Below are positions 18,001-26,197 of a DNA stretch of 64,000 nt, piece after piece (position 1 is the first letter of the stretch; each line of letters opens with the position of its first letter). The notes beneath the pieces were generated by a model, which saw only the letters and a list, made by a program, of their open reading frames with translations, was not told where the DNA came from and ran no database searches. Origin of the DNA: Comamonas sp. Y33R10-2 (lineage in GTDB: Bacteria > Pseudomonadota > Gammaproteobacteria > Burkholderiales > Burkholderiaceae_C); contig NZ_CP079925.1 in the NCBI RefSeq assembly GCF_019355935.1, positions 2,356,001-2,420,000 on the forward strand. Direction: 5' to 3'. The position numbers and the translations under genes are program-made.

Positions 18001-18271
18001 CGGCGTAAGGCACCTCTTGCAGCGTGCGCTCTATCTTGTCTGTCACCTGCTGGGCGACCTGCTCAGCCGTAGCACCGGGCCAGTAGGTGCGAATGACCAT
18101 GGCGCGGAAGGTAAACGGCGGATCCTCATCCTGCCCCAGCTGGAAAAAGGCCGCAAAGCCCAGCAGCATGAGCACGACCATGAAGTAACGCGTCAGCGCC
18201 ACATGATCGAGCGCCCAACGGGATAAATTGAAATGCGCGCCGCCTGATTTCTTCTTTTCTGAGCCACTCAT
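15062..18271 (-). CDS. RND efflux transporter permease (AcrB/HAE1-type)
   Basis: A 1069-residue inner-membrane RND pump with two repeated halves, 12 predicted membrane segments and two large periplasmic loops. TM1 is near residues 28-48 (YFMVVLMLLGFAAFF). The proton-relay Asp pair is in LGLLVDDAIISVE (TM4). The second half has VALMGMIQRNSVILIDQI, typical of TM11. It would export drugs or other toxic compounds together with the adjacent membrane-fusion protein and an outer-membrane channel encoded elsewhere. The ATG at 18271 overlaps the stop of the fusion protein by 4 bp. No TolC-like gene is in this window, and the substrate is unknown. Confidence 0.93.
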   Translation of the reverse strand: MSGSEKKKSGGAHFNLSRWALDHVALTRYFMVVLMLLGFAAFFQLGQDEDPPFTFRAMVIRTYWPGATAEQVAQQVTDKIERTLQEVPYADKISSYSKPGESQVIFQVKDYSPPKEVPQLWYAVRKKIGDMRYTLPQGVQGPFFNDDFGDVYGVIYALQAKGFSYAELKTLADDVRQQLLQVHDVAKVEQFGVQDEKVYVELSPRATQMGLNLKLVLDQLNQQNAVASAGTLQTPAETIVLRVQGQFSDLDQVRAMPIAGPSGAQFRLGDIAEVHRGYADPAGTMVRFQGEPTIALGVSMVKGGDIIALGKALTKATDQIAKNLPVGVFLNNMQNQPKAVANSVSEFLQVLVEAIVVVLAVSFLSLGLHKREGHHPLWKRWYIDPRPGLVVGITIPLVLAATFLAMWYWNIGLHKISLGSLIIALGLLVDDAIISVEMMVRKMEEGYDKYRAATFAYEITAKPMLTGTLITAAGFLPIGMAKSMTGEYTFAIFAVTVIALVLSWVASVYFVPYLGLLLLKKPPHAATLPPEVASGEISAEEAGINTNASEHELFNTPFYNGFRRMVNWCVLHRWLTIGVTVLVFVLGLVGMGKVQQQFFPDSSRPEVLVDLWFPEGTALHANKEVTLRVEKRFLELEGVESVSEWIGSGAPRFYLPLDQVFPQNNVSQFILVAKNLKAREEIRKKLPALMAEEFPEVRARSKLLPNGPPVPYPVQFRVLGTDSTKLRAYADDVKQRMRANENMRGVNDNWNESIKVISLQVDQDKARALGVTSQSIAEATGMNFSGVTVGQFREGDKLIDIVMRQPKQERDAIADIANVYVTTNAGKSIPLTQIAKPVMTWEPGVMWREKRNFAITVQGDVREGLQGATVTSELLPELRKLEETWHAAGDTAYRIEVAGAVEESSKGSGSIAAGIPVLLFLTFTLLMLQLRSVSRSLLVFITGPLGVPGVAAALLLLDRPFGFVALLGVVALMGMIQRNSVILIDQIETGRAQGVPAWDAIVEAAVHRLRPIVLTAAAAVLAMIPLSRSVFWGPMAVAIMGGLIVATVLTLLALPAMYAAAFRIKKETV

Positions 18272-19548
18272 TTTCCTGCCTCCGCTGCGGCAGGAGTTGT
18301 CTTCACTTCTTGATTTGCTTCTACTTTAGGAGCTACAAGTCCACCATCCACCTTGACTTGAGGCTGTTTTTTCTCTAAATCTTCCGTAGGCTTGGCATAC
18401 CTATCGCGATACACCGTAACCTTTTGCCCCGCCGTCAGCACATGCACGCCCGTGGCCACCACCTGCATACCCGATTGCAGACCCGAGGTAATCACCGCCT
18501 CATTGCCATCTGCCGACCCCACCTGCACCGGCTGCAGCTTGACGGAGCCAGTGGCCGCGTCATACAGCCATACCGCTGTGCCCTGACCCTTGCCACCGTC
18601 TTGGTACAAGGCCGTGGTGGGCAGCTTGATAACTTGGGCGCCCACATCACTCTTGCCCACCCCCATGCCTTCAGGCATGACCTCCACGGTCGAGCCCAGC
18701 GCAGGCAAGTCCGCGCCCTGCAAAGCTGCCTTGACCAAATAAGTACGCGTTGCAGGGTCGGCACTGGCGGCCACTTCTCGCACCCGCGCGTCGATCACGC
18801 GAGACTCATCTGACCAAGGGCGAACCTTCACCACTTGGCCGGGCTTGATGGCGCTGCGGCGGTCCTCGGGCACGTTAAACACAGCGTCGCGCGCACCATC
18901 CAAGGCAATGCGCACCACAGGCGTGCCCGCTGCAACCACCTGCCCGGGCTCGGCATCCACGCTGGTGACCACGCCATCGGCATCGGCCACTAGCTGGGTG
19001 TAGTTTTCTTGATTGGACTGGCTAGACAGCTGGGCCTTGGCTTGGTCAAGCGATGCCTGCGCGGCCTTCAGATTGGCCTCGTAGCGCTCCATCTCTGCAG
19101 AGCTGATGAAGTTTTGCGCGCGCAGGGTGCGAAAGCGTTTGGCATTGGCCTCGGCCAAATCACGCTGCGTGGTGGCTGCCGAGAGTTGTGCCCGCGCGGC
19201 ATCTGCGCCCAGTTGGTAGTCACGCGCATCAAGCCTTGCCAGCACTTGACCGGCCTTGACATGCTGGCCCAGCTCCACCTGGCGCTGGGTGATCTTGCCT
19301 GCCACGCGAAAGCCTAGTCGAGACTCCACCTTGGCGCGCACATCGCCCGAATATTCTTGGGCGGACTCAATCACGGCCTCGCCCACCGCCACCAATTTAA
19401 CGGCACGCACCGGCTCAGGCAGCGGCTCTTTCTTAGAGCAAGCCGATAACATGGCGGCAGCCGCAACAACGGACAAAGTCAGCAAAGGCGCTGCAGACTT
19501 GCGCAATGAAGACAGCACTGCAGGGCGACGATAGGGCGATACAGCCAT
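18268..19548 (-). CDS. RND efflux periplasmic adaptor (membrane fusion lipoprotein)
   Basis: A 426-residue HlyD/AcrA-type adaptor. The N-terminus is a lipoprotein signal with lipobox LSAC, so it should be anchored to the inner membrane. The lipoyl half GRVAGKI-like segment (FRVAGKITQRQVELGQHVKAGQ, first 20 residues) is near residues 75-96. A coiled-coil hairpin spans about 105-185, followed by beta-barrel and membrane-proximal domains. The C-terminal 45 residues are Lys/Glu/Val-rich and probably disordered. It is co-transcribed with the RND permease and is divergent from hpnC. Confidence 0.92.
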   Translation of the reverse strand: MAVSPYRRPAVLSSLRKSAAPLLTLSVVAAAAMLSACSKKEPLPEPVRAVKLVAVGEAVIESAQEYSGDVRAKVESRLGFRVAGKITQRQVELGQHVKAGQVLARLDARDYQLGADAARAQLSAATTQRDLAEANAKRFRTLRAQNFISSAEMERYEANLKAAQASLDQAKAQLSSQSNQENYTQLVADADGVVTSVDAEPGQVVAAGTPVVRIALDGARDAVFNVPEDRRSAIKPGQVVKVRPWSDESRVIDARVREVAASADPATRTYLVKAALQGADLPALGSTVEVMPEGMGVGKSDVGAQVIKLPTTALYQDGGKGQGTAVWLYDAATGSVKLQPVQVGSADGNEAVITSGLQSGMQVVATGVHVLTAGQKVTVYRDRYAKPTEDLEKKQPQVKVDGGLVAPKVEANQEVKTTPAAAEAGK

Positions 19549-19729
19549 GGTGTTCGAGACAGGTAAAAGTAGGGGAAAAGTGCAGCCACCTTGCAGGTCA
19601 CCGCACCAAAGTCAGCGCAGATTGTGCATGCTCGTGCGTTTTTGCGCCGTCTTTTTAGCGACCAATTTTTTAGCCCCTAATTAACGACCAGTCGCAAGCG
19701 CTATTGCAGCGCAGGCCACAATACGAGCT

Positions 19730-20626
19730 GTGAACCATAAGCCCTCCGCAAGTCCCGCGCCTCAAGAGCCGGGCAGCATTACGCATTACGAAAATTTTCC
19801 CGTGGCATCGTGGCTGTGCCCGCCCCAGCTGCGCCCGCCCATCGCCGCCATTTATCACTTTGCGCGCACTGCCGATGATCTGGCCGACGAAGGTGACATC
19901 AGCACCGAGCAGCGCCTGCAGGCCCTGCAGCAGTACGGCAGCGATTTGCAAGCCATAGGCACAGCAGACCAGGCATCCATGCTGGCAAGCACCACTTGGC
20001 CCCAAGTGTTTGGCCCACTGGCCGCGCAAGTGCAGGCCCATCAGTTGCCCAAGCCTTTGCTGGCCGACCTGCTGAGCGCCTTTGAGCAAGACGTGCGCAT
20101 GACCGGCGCTCAGACCCGTTACACCGACATGGCCCAGTTGCTGGACTATTGCCGCCGCTCGGCCAACCCCATTGGTCGGCTGCTGCTGCATCTGTATGGC
20201 GTAAACCACGCCAAGGCGCTGCACCAAAGCGATGCCGTTTGCACTGCCCTGCAACTCATCAACTTTTGGCAAGACTTGAGCCAAGACTTGCCCCGCCAGC
20301 GCCATTACCTGCCCGATGCGGACTTAGAGCGCCACGGCATTGCACGCAGCGCCATCCAACCCGTTGAAAGTGCCCTAACGCCAGAGCTGCAAACTTTGCT
20401 GGGCGAGCTCAACCGACAAGCCCGCAGCCTTATGGAGCATGGCGCACCTCTTGTACACCAGCTTCCCGGGCGCGCAGGCTGGGAGCTGCGACTGGTCGTG
20501 CAAGGCGGCCTGCGCATTTTGAGCAAGCTAGACGCCATGCAAGGGCGCAACCTTTACCAGCGCATCAAACTGGGCAAAAAAGATTTGCCCGCTATGCTCT
20601 GGCAAGCCGTCCTCATGCACGAATAA
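19730..20626 (+). CDS. hpnC: HpnC, hydroxysqualene synthase of the bacterial squalene pathway
   Basis: A 298-residue trans-isoprenyl diphosphate synthase. The first Asp-rich motif is FARTADDLADE (about residues 44-54) and the second is NFWQDLSQD (about 178-186). In the HpnCDE route HpnD makes presqualene diphosphate, HpnC converts it to hydroxysqualene, and HpnE reduces it to squalene. The start is GTG; no in-frame ATG lies nearby. It is first in hpnC-hpnD-hpnE, and no squalene-hopene cyclase is in this window. Confidence 0.9.
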   Translation: MNHKPSASPAPQEPGSITHYENFPVASWLCPPQLRPPIAAIYHFARTADDLADEGDISTEQRLQALQQYGSDLQAIGTADQASMLASTTWPQVFGPLAAQVQAHQLPKPLLADLLSAFEQDVRMTGAQTRYTDMAQLLDYCRRSANPIGRLLLHLYGVNHAKALHQSDAVCTALQLINFWQDLSQDLPRQRHYLPDADLERHGIARSAIQPVESALTPELQTLLGELNRQARSLMEHGAPLVHQLPGRAGWELRLVVQGGLRILSKLDAMQGRNLYQRIKLGKKDLPAMLWQAVLMHE

Positions 20627-20635
20627 AATTCATGC

Positions 20636-20695
20636 CAAAACAGCCTCTAGTCATTGATTTACCTTGATGAGTAGCTATCAATTTAAAAAACCATC
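20636..20695. repeat. Dispersed intergenic repeat (Comamonadaceae-type)
   Basis: A/T-bounded segment with AAAACAGCCTCTAG and GAGTAGCTATCAATTTAAAA between hpnC and hpnD. It resembles the elements at 36388 and 37552. Confidence 0.4.
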
Positions 20696-20775
20696 AAGCG
20701 TTTTGACCCGGCGCAAGCAGTGCATTGCACGCTTGCACTCGCCAAACACCTACAGCGTGTGACAATGCTCACCCT

Positions 20776-21615
20776 ATGAATCCGGATCAGTACGTCCAAG
20801 ACAAAGCAGCGTCCTCGGGCAGCAGCTTTTACTACGCCTTCCTCTTTTTGCCCAAAGAGCGCCGCGCCGCTATCACGGCTTTTTATGCCTTCTGCCGCGA
20901 AGTCGATGACGTGGTCGATGAGATCACCGACCCCGGCGTCGCCGCCACCAAGCTGGCATGGTGGAAAAGTGAAGTTCACAAAGGCTTTAGCGGCCAGTCC
21001 AGCCACCCCGTGATGCAGGCACTAATGCCCCACGCCACCACCTACGGCATTGAAGAGCGTCATCTGCAAGGCGTGATTGAAGGCTGCCAGATGGATCTGG
21101 ACCAGACCCGTTATCTGGACTATCCTGGCCTGCAGCGCTACTGCCACTTGGTCGCTGGCGTGGTCGGCGAAGTCGCCGCGCGCATCTTTGGCCAGACCGA
21201 CGAACGCACCACCGAATACGCCCACACGCTGGGCCAAGCGCTGCAGCTGACCAACATCCTGCGTGATGTGGGCGAAGACGCCATGCGCGGGCGCATCTAC
21301 CTGCCCATCAGCGATTTGCAGCAGTTTGACGTGAAGGCGCACGAGATCACCAAACGCGAGTACTCAGACCGTTTTACCGCGCTGATGCGCTTTCAGGCCG
21401 AGCGTGCCCACGGTCTGTATGACAAGGCTTTTGCGCTACTGCCCGACGCTGACCGCCGCGCCCAAAAGCCCGGCTTGATGATGGCCAGCATCTACCGCAC
21501 CTTGCTGCGCGAGATTGAGTCCGAGAACTTTCAAGTGCTGCACCAGCGCATCAGCCTCACGCCCCTGCGCAAGCTATGGCTGGTTTGGAAGATGCAAGCA
21601 CTGGGCCGCATGTAA
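20776..21615 (+). CDS. hpnD: HpnD, presqualene diphosphate synthase
   Basis: A 279-residue squalene/phytoene synthase homologue that joins two farnesyl diphosphates. The Asp-rich motifs are CREVDDVVDE (about residues 39-48) and NILRDVGED (about 160-168). The family's N-terminal YVQDKAASSGSSFYYAFLFL is clear (positions 5-24). I chose the ATG at 20776 because the protein then begins at the conserved segment; the upstream TTG at 20725 is unsupported. It ends 3 bp before hpnE. Confidence 0.93.
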   Translation: MNPDQYVQDKAASSGSSFYYAFLFLPKERRAAITAFYAFCREVDDVVDEITDPGVAATKLAWWKSEVHKGFSGQSSHPVMQALMPHATTYGIEERHLQGVIEGCQMDLDQTRYLDYPGLQRYCHLVAGVVGEVAARIFGQTDERTTEYAHTLGQALQLTNILRDVGEDAMRGRIYLPISDLQQFDVKAHEITKREYSDRFTALMRFQAERAHGLYDKAFALLPDADRRAQKPGLMMASIYRTLLREIESENFQVLHQRISLTPLRKLWLVWKMQALGRM

Positions 21616-21618
21616 AGC

Positions 21619-23007
21619 ATGGCCATGAAAGTTGCCATCGTCGGTGGCGGCTGGGCCGGCATGGCCGCCGCAGTACAGCTATCGCTGAGCGGCCACCAGC
21701 CCACGGTTTTTGAAGCCAGCCGCCAACTCGGCGGCCGCGGCCGCAATCTGGATTTGCCCGGCGGGATCAACGCCACTGTCACAGTCGACAACGGCCAGCA
21801 CATTCTGATTGGCGCTTACGCCGAATGCCTGCGCCTGATGAAGGTGGTAGGCGTTGAGCCTGAAGCAGCCCTGCTGCGCAAACCACTGGCCATACGCTAT
21901 GCCAACGGCAGCGGCATCCGCTTTCCCAAGTTACCCGCTCCGCTGGATGCTTTGGTCGGCATTGCCAGCGCCAGCGGCTGGTCACTGGGCGAACGCGCTG
22001 CCTTATTGACCCGCGCTGTGCGCTGGCGCTTGCAGGGCTTTCGCTGCGCAGATCAAGCTACCGTGGCCGATATTTGCAACGGCCTGCCCAAGCGTTTGCT
22101 GAATGAGTTCATTGAGCCGCTGTGCGTCTCAGCCTTGAACCTATCCGCCGCTCAGGCCAGCGGCAGCATATTTTTACGTGTGCTGCATGACTCGCTCTTT
22201 GCCGGCACCGGCGGCTCTCACTTTCTAGTGCCGCGCTGCGGTTTGGGCGATTTATTCCCTGTGCCCGCCGCGCAATGGCTGCAAAGCCGGGGCCACGCCG
22301 TGCATACGGCCAGCCGCATTCAAGAACTGACTGCTCAAGGCCAGCAATGGCTGCTGCGCACAAGCAACCAAGCCATTGCGAGCGAGCTAGAGCAAACGCG
22401 CTTTGATGCCGTACTGATGGCCTGCCCACCGCACGAGGCGGCACGCTTGGCACTTCTGGCCGCGGAAGATGAACGCCTGCCCGCCATTGACGGCGTGCAC
22501 TATCAAAACTGGGCACAAACCGCGCAAGCTCTAGAGCACACGGCGATTGCTACGGTGTACGCCCGCACCAGCCACCGCCTTTGTGAAAATCTGCCTTGGC
22601 TGGCCCTGCAGAACAACAATCACCACGGCCAACAAATGCCCGCGCAGTTCGTGTTCGATCGCGGCCATCTGCACACCCAAGATGCCGCACAACAAGGGCT
22701 GATGGCCTTTGTCATCAGCGACTGCAGTACAGGCCACGATACCGACCGTGAAGCACTGCAGCATCAAGTGCTCGAGCAAGCCCGCCAACAACTGGGCTGG
22801 CAAGACATTGAAGCCGTGCAAACCGTCGTGGAAAAACGCGCCACCTTTGCCTGCAGGCCTGATGTGAAGCGCCCTGATATGAAACTAGGTCACGGTCTGT
22901 GGGCCTGCGGCGACTACATTGCTGGCGCCTACCCCGCCACACTGGAAGGCGCCGTGCGCAGCGGCATAGCGGCGGCGGATGAACTAGTCAAAGCAGACCA
23001 GAGCTAA
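21619..23007 (+). CDS. hpnE: HpnE, hydroxysqualene dehydroxylase
   Basis: A 462-residue FAD amine-oxidase-fold protein. The N-terminal dinucleotide-binding motif VAIVGGGWAGMAAA is at residues 5-18, followed by LGGRGRNLDLPGG. A C-terminal FAD-contact region, WACGDYIAGAYPATLEGAV, is near residues 430-450. It would convert hydroxysqualene to squalene. Translation probably starts at the first ATG (21619), or at the second ATG two codons later. It is the last gene of the hpnCDE operon. Confidence 0.92.
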   Translation: MAMKVAIVGGGWAGMAAAVQLSLSGHQPTVFEASRQLGGRGRNLDLPGGINATVTVDNGQHILIGAYAECLRLMKVVGVEPEAALLRKPLAIRYANGSGIRFPKLPAPLDALVGIASASGWSLGERAALLTRAVRWRLQGFRCADQATVADICNGLPKRLLNEFIEPLCVSALNLSAAQASGSIFLRVLHDSLFAGTGGSHFLVPRCGLGDLFPVPAAQWLQSRGHAVHTASRIQELTAQGQQWLLRTSNQAIASELEQTRFDAVLMACPPHEAARLALLAAEDERLPAIDGVHYQNWAQTAQALEHTAIATVYARTSHRLCENLPWLALQNNNHHGQQMPAQFVFDRGHLHTQDAAQQGLMAFVISDCSTGHDTDREALQHQVLEQARQQLGWQDIEAVQTVVEKRATFACRPDVKRPDMKLGHGLWACGDYIAGAYPATLEGAVRSGIAAADELVKADQS

Positions 23008-23175
23008 GGCTCCAGGACGCTCGCTAGTTCACGACCTTCCCCCTGCGATCAGGGTATTCCTGATGCCTAAATAGTCCTGCTGCACCACGTTTGACAGGCG
23101 TTTGACAGCCATAGTTGCAAGCATTAAGTGAGAGCTTATTCCCAAGCCACATCACACCCAAGCAACGGAGACAAC

Positions 23176-24198
23176 ATGGCATCAACGTTCAACCAATCCA
23201 CTAGTGAAGTTCTGGCCATCTCACGCCGCCACCTACTCTCGGGCGCAGGCGCGTTGGTTTGCAGCAGCTGGCTACCCAGCATTGCTCATGCATCGGGCGA
23301 GCAGTGGCCCAGCCGCCCCATTCGTTTTGTCGTGCCCTTCGCGCCCGGCGGCAGCTCTGAGATTGTGGCTCGCTCCACCGCTGCAGAGCTTTCAAAAACG
23401 CTAGGCCAAAACGTGTTTGTGGACAACAAGCCCGGCGCCGCAGGCAATATCGCCATGCAAGAAGTGGCACGCGCTGACGACCAAAGTACCGTCATCCTCG
23501 GCCATATCGGCACATTGGCCGTTAATCCGTACATTTTTGACAAGCTGTCCTGGGACCCAAAAAAGGACTTTGTTCCCGTCAGCCTGCTGGCCAAGGTGCC
23601 CAGCCTGTATGTGGTGCACCCCGACCTGCCCGTCAAGAACATAGCCGAGCTAGTGGCCTATGCCAAAAAGAATCCCGGCAAGCTCAGCTACGGCTCAGCC
23701 GGCAATGGCAGTGCAGGCCATTTGGCATTTGAATATCTGAAGATGACGGCCGACATCTTTATGCTGCACGTCCCCTATCGCGGCACTGGGCCCATGATGA
23801 CCGACCTGCTCTCGGGCCGCCTTGATGCAGCCGCTGTAGGCGCTGCTGCGCTGCTGCCGTTTATCAAGGCTGGCAAGGTGCGGTGTATTGCCACCGGCTC
23901 GGCCAAACGCCTGCCGCAATTGCCCGATGTGCCGACGGTCGCCGAGCAAGGCTTCCCCGGCTTTGAGATGACGCAGTGGTACGGCATGCTGGCCCCATCC
24001 ACCCTGCCCCGCGCCCATGTGGACAAACTCGCAGCAGAGTGTGCCAAGGCCGTCAAAGCCCCCGATGCCCTCAAGCGCCTGCAAGGCGATGCAGCAGAAC
24101 CCATTGGCAGCACGCCAGAGCAATTCGCCCAGTTCATTGCGACCGAGCAAAACCGCTGGCAAAAAGTCTTGAAGCGCGCGCAAGTGAAGCCGAACTGA
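23176..24198 (+). CDS. Bug-family (TctC-like) tripartite tricarboxylate transporter receptor
   Basis: A 340-residue periplasmic solute-binding protein. The N-terminus carries a twin-arginine-like signal (ISRRHLLSG, near residues 13-21) ending around AHA. The mature start WPSRPIRFVVPFAPGG is the Bug hallmark, followed by GAAGNIAMQEVA and GSAGNGSAGHLA. These proteins usually bind carboxylates and capture ligand for TctAB membrane partners, but no partner gene is adjacent. The ATG at 23176 follows CGGAG. A strong terminator follows it at 24268. Its ligand is unknown. Confidence 0.9.
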   Translation: MASTFNQSTSEVLAISRRHLLSGAGALVCSSWLPSIAHASGEQWPSRPIRFVVPFAPGGSSEIVARSTAAELSKTLGQNVFVDNKPGAAGNIAMQEVARADDQSTVILGHIGTLAVNPYIFDKLSWDPKKDFVPVSLLAKVPSLYVVHPDLPVKNIAELVAYAKKNPGKLSYGSAGNGSAGHLAFEYLKMTADIFMLHVPYRGTGPMMTDLLSGRLDAAAVGAAALLPFIKAGKVRCIATGSAKRLPQLPDVPTVAEQGFPGFEMTQWYGMLAPSTLPRAHVDKLAAECAKAVKAPDALKRLQGDAAEPIGSTPEQFAQFIATEQNRWQKVLKRAQVKPN

Positions 24199-24267
24199 CC
24201 CAAGCACACGGCACAGCACCGTTAGCGAGGAGGATCTCTTAATGCGGCGGCTGCTTGAATGAAAAAG

Positions 24268-24296
24268 CCCAGCGAATGCGCTTCGCTGGGTTTTCT
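24268..24296 (+). terminator. Terminator of the orphan Bug gene
   Basis: The stem CCCAGCGAA/TTCGCTGGG (24268-24290) is followed by TTTTCTTT on the plus strand. A-rich flanking at 24262-24266 may let it work in both directions. Confidence 0.8.
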
Positions 24297-24396
24297 TTAA
24301 GTGCTCAAAAACGGCTTACAGCCTTGAGTGAGGGTGTTCAGGAGTGAGTAAAAACTGCAGCTCCAGCACCTCCCAACACTCAACGGACCTATCGGC

Positions 24397-24471
24397 CTAG
24401 TGAACAAACAATGCAATCAAAATAATGATTGGAATGGGGATACCAAGGAAAAAAAGAAGGAGGGAGCGCAT
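24397..24471 (-). CDS. 24-residue hydrophobic membrane peptide
   Basis: A short ORF beginning MRSLLLFFLGIPIPIIIL and ending in LFVH, with AAAGGAT six bases before the ATG. The whole peptide is one hydrophobic membrane segment after an initial Met-Arg. Short proteins with a GIPIPII core are, from memory, common in proteobacterial genomes; function is unknown. It lies 48 bp downstream of the membrane protein gene at 24520-25557 on the same strand, so the two may be co-transcribed. Confidence 0.6.
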   Translation of the reverse strand: MRSLLLFFLGIPIPIIILIALFVH

Positions 24472-24519
24472 ATCAGATCCTTTCGTGTTGAGCTAAAGAA
24501 TTCGGCAAGCTAAACGCAT

Positions 24520-25557
24520 TTACGCATCGCGGCGTTTACCACCCCAAGTGGCGCTCAAGCTGCCGACAAAAGCGCCAATCAACAGAGTCACGAAAAGCCA
24601 AATCATTGAATATGCAGCAGCCTTTCGTGCAGCCTCAGCTGTTTGTTTTGCTTGCTCTTCAACTTCTTTGGCTTTCTGCTTTGCTTGCTCCAGCTGCTGC
24701 TGAAGCTGCGCAAAAGTTTTTTGCACCTTTTCCTGAGCTTGAGCCGTTGTCAAGTTGGTCCGCTGTGAAATCAGTTCAGCCAGATATTGAGAGTCTTCGT
24801 CAGACATCTTTCCTGCCTGCATCGAATGGACGAAAATTCCAGTCACTTCTTTGGTTGCATCCGCAGCAGAACTAGCCTTTTGAGCGGCCTGATTGACATC
24901 GCCCTTAACTTGATCCTTTTGCGCATCAGTCAAGCCACCATTACGAAACAGGCTGCTCATTAAATAGCTCAAACTGTCTGTCGATGAGTGATCTCCTTTG
25001 CCTGCATTCGCACCAGCTGCACCTGCCGCACCCGAGGCAACTGCCGAAACAACTGAGCCGGCTGCACCACCCAAAGCACTAGCTGCACCGCCCACAACAC
25101 TTGAGGCTCCTGATACGACGGCACCCGCAGCTTTAGCTGTACCGGTAATGGCACTGCCAGCGACCGAACCCATCAAGGCAAACATTAATAGCGTTGCAAG
25201 TCCCCATGACAAAAAGCCGTGAGCCGTATCTCGAAAATACACTTCATCGGTGTGAATGCCTTGCCATCTCGTGCGCAAGCGTCCAGCAATATAGCCACCC
25301 ATACCGGCTGAAGCGAGTTGCGTAAATACGATCCACGCGATGGCAGTCCAACCCACAGCTTCTCCATCAGCGCCTTTACTCGACCACACTGAGACGGAAG
25401 AAAGCCCCAAGCCAATTCCTAAAATAAAAAGTAGCAGTGACAACACGGCTGCGGCAAGTGCTCCCGCAAATATCGCTGCCCAAGAAACACCGCTCGCATA
25501 AGCTGCTCCCGAAGAGGGAGCAACACGTTCTTCAGCAAGATATGTACTAGTGACCAT
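24520..25557 (-). CDS. Membrane protein with Ala/Gly-rich centre and coiled coil (PhnA-like)
   Basis: A 345-residue protein. It has a membrane segment near residues 25-50 (WAAIFAGALAAAVLSLLLFILGIGLG, first 20), a second near 70-90, a third near 115-140, and a last one near 315-335. Between them are an Ala/Gly/Ser-rich stretch (about 140-190) and a Gln/Lys/Glu-rich coiled coil (about 270-310). It resembles proteins loosely annotated PhnA-like, of unknown role. The start is ATG 25557 with GGAAG upstream; the ATG at 25590 is possible. It is followed by the 24-residue peptide gene. Confidence 0.75.
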   Translation of the reverse strand: MVTSTYLAEERVAPSSGAAYASGVSWAAIFAGALAAAVLSLLLFILGIGLGLSSVSVWSSKGADGEAVGWTAIAWIVFTQLASAGMGGYIAGRLRTRWQGIHTDEVYFRDTAHGFLSWGLATLLMFALMGSVAGSAITGTAKAAGAVVSGASSVVGGAASALGGAAGSVVSAVASGAAGAAGANAGKGDHSSTDSLSYLMSSLFRNGGLTDAQKDQVKGDVNQAAQKASSAADATKEVTGIFVHSMQAGKMSDEDSQYLAELISQRTNLTTAQAQEKVQKTFAQLQQQLEQAKQKAKEVEEQAKQTAEAARKAAAYSMIWLFVTLLIGAFVGSLSATWGGKRRDA

Positions 25558-25935
25558 GATGAAACTTCCATTTATGGTTGGAAAATTCATCTTTTGCTTT
25601 TTTCAACGCATGGGCTGTAAGAAAACTTAACCTTCACACCGCCTATCTATGCCGTGCGAACGTAAGCCAAAAAGCCCATAAATGGGAGGCACTTTCAAGT
25701 CAATTTTTTGATGTACAGGCGCACTGAAACTTGCTGTTGTGCTTGAGTTGTGCTTGAGTTGTGCCTGATTCAGCGCGGTAAATCTCAGCGGTTTCTGCGC
25801 AGACCTGTAGGGTGAATTCGCGCATATACACCTACAAAATTGGCCACTCGTCAGCCAACTATTTTGTAGCTTCTGCTGGCAGAATTTTTTATCGGCACTC
25901 ACTTGAAGTGCGCTATGGCAACGTCCCTGCGAAGC
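25558..25935. other. Intergenic region without a recognisable gene
   Basis: No gene is supported here. A 91-codon frame on the minus strand shows no family features. The region contains the three-copy 11-bp repeat at 25736. Confidence 0.6.
25736..25768. repeat. Three-copy 11-bp tandem repeat
   Basis: GTTGTGCTTGA occurs twice, followed by a third copy with one change (GTTGTGCCTGA). Confidence 0.85.
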
Positions 25936-26151
25936 TCAACGCCCCTCTATCCACCACTGAATGACCATCTTGGCCAAGTAGCCCACAAAGCCCACGCCCA
26001 GTCCGAGAAAAATCACAAAAGTGCCGAACTTACCTGCCTTGGACTGGCGCGCCAGTTGCAAGATGATGAACAGCATGAACAAGATGAAAGCACCCACGCC
26101 CCAAGTCAGAAAAAACTGGGCGACCTGCTCTTCCGTATATCCAAATATCAC
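25936..26151 (-). CDS. DUF2788-type small membrane protein
   Basis: A 71-residue protein with two membrane segments (about residues 13-33 and 43-63) joined by the basic loop ARQSKAGKF, plus a short Trp-rich tail (IQWWIEGR). Size, spacing and loop fit the uncharacterised DUF2788 family of beta- and gamma-proteobacteria. It lies downstream of the DUF2189-type gene on the same strand. Function is unknown. Confidence 0.75.
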   Translation of the reverse strand: MIFGYTEEQVAQFFLTWGVGAFILFMLFIILQLARQSKAGKFGTFVIFLGLGVGFVGYLAKMVIQWWIEGR

Positions 26152-26197
26152 GACAACTCAATCCTTACAGCCTTGCTAAAAACCCAGCCTACGGCGC

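Noticed and set aside
25627..25902. 91-codon minus-strand frame
   Set aside because: No ribosome-binding site, no recognisable features, and it includes a simple repeat.
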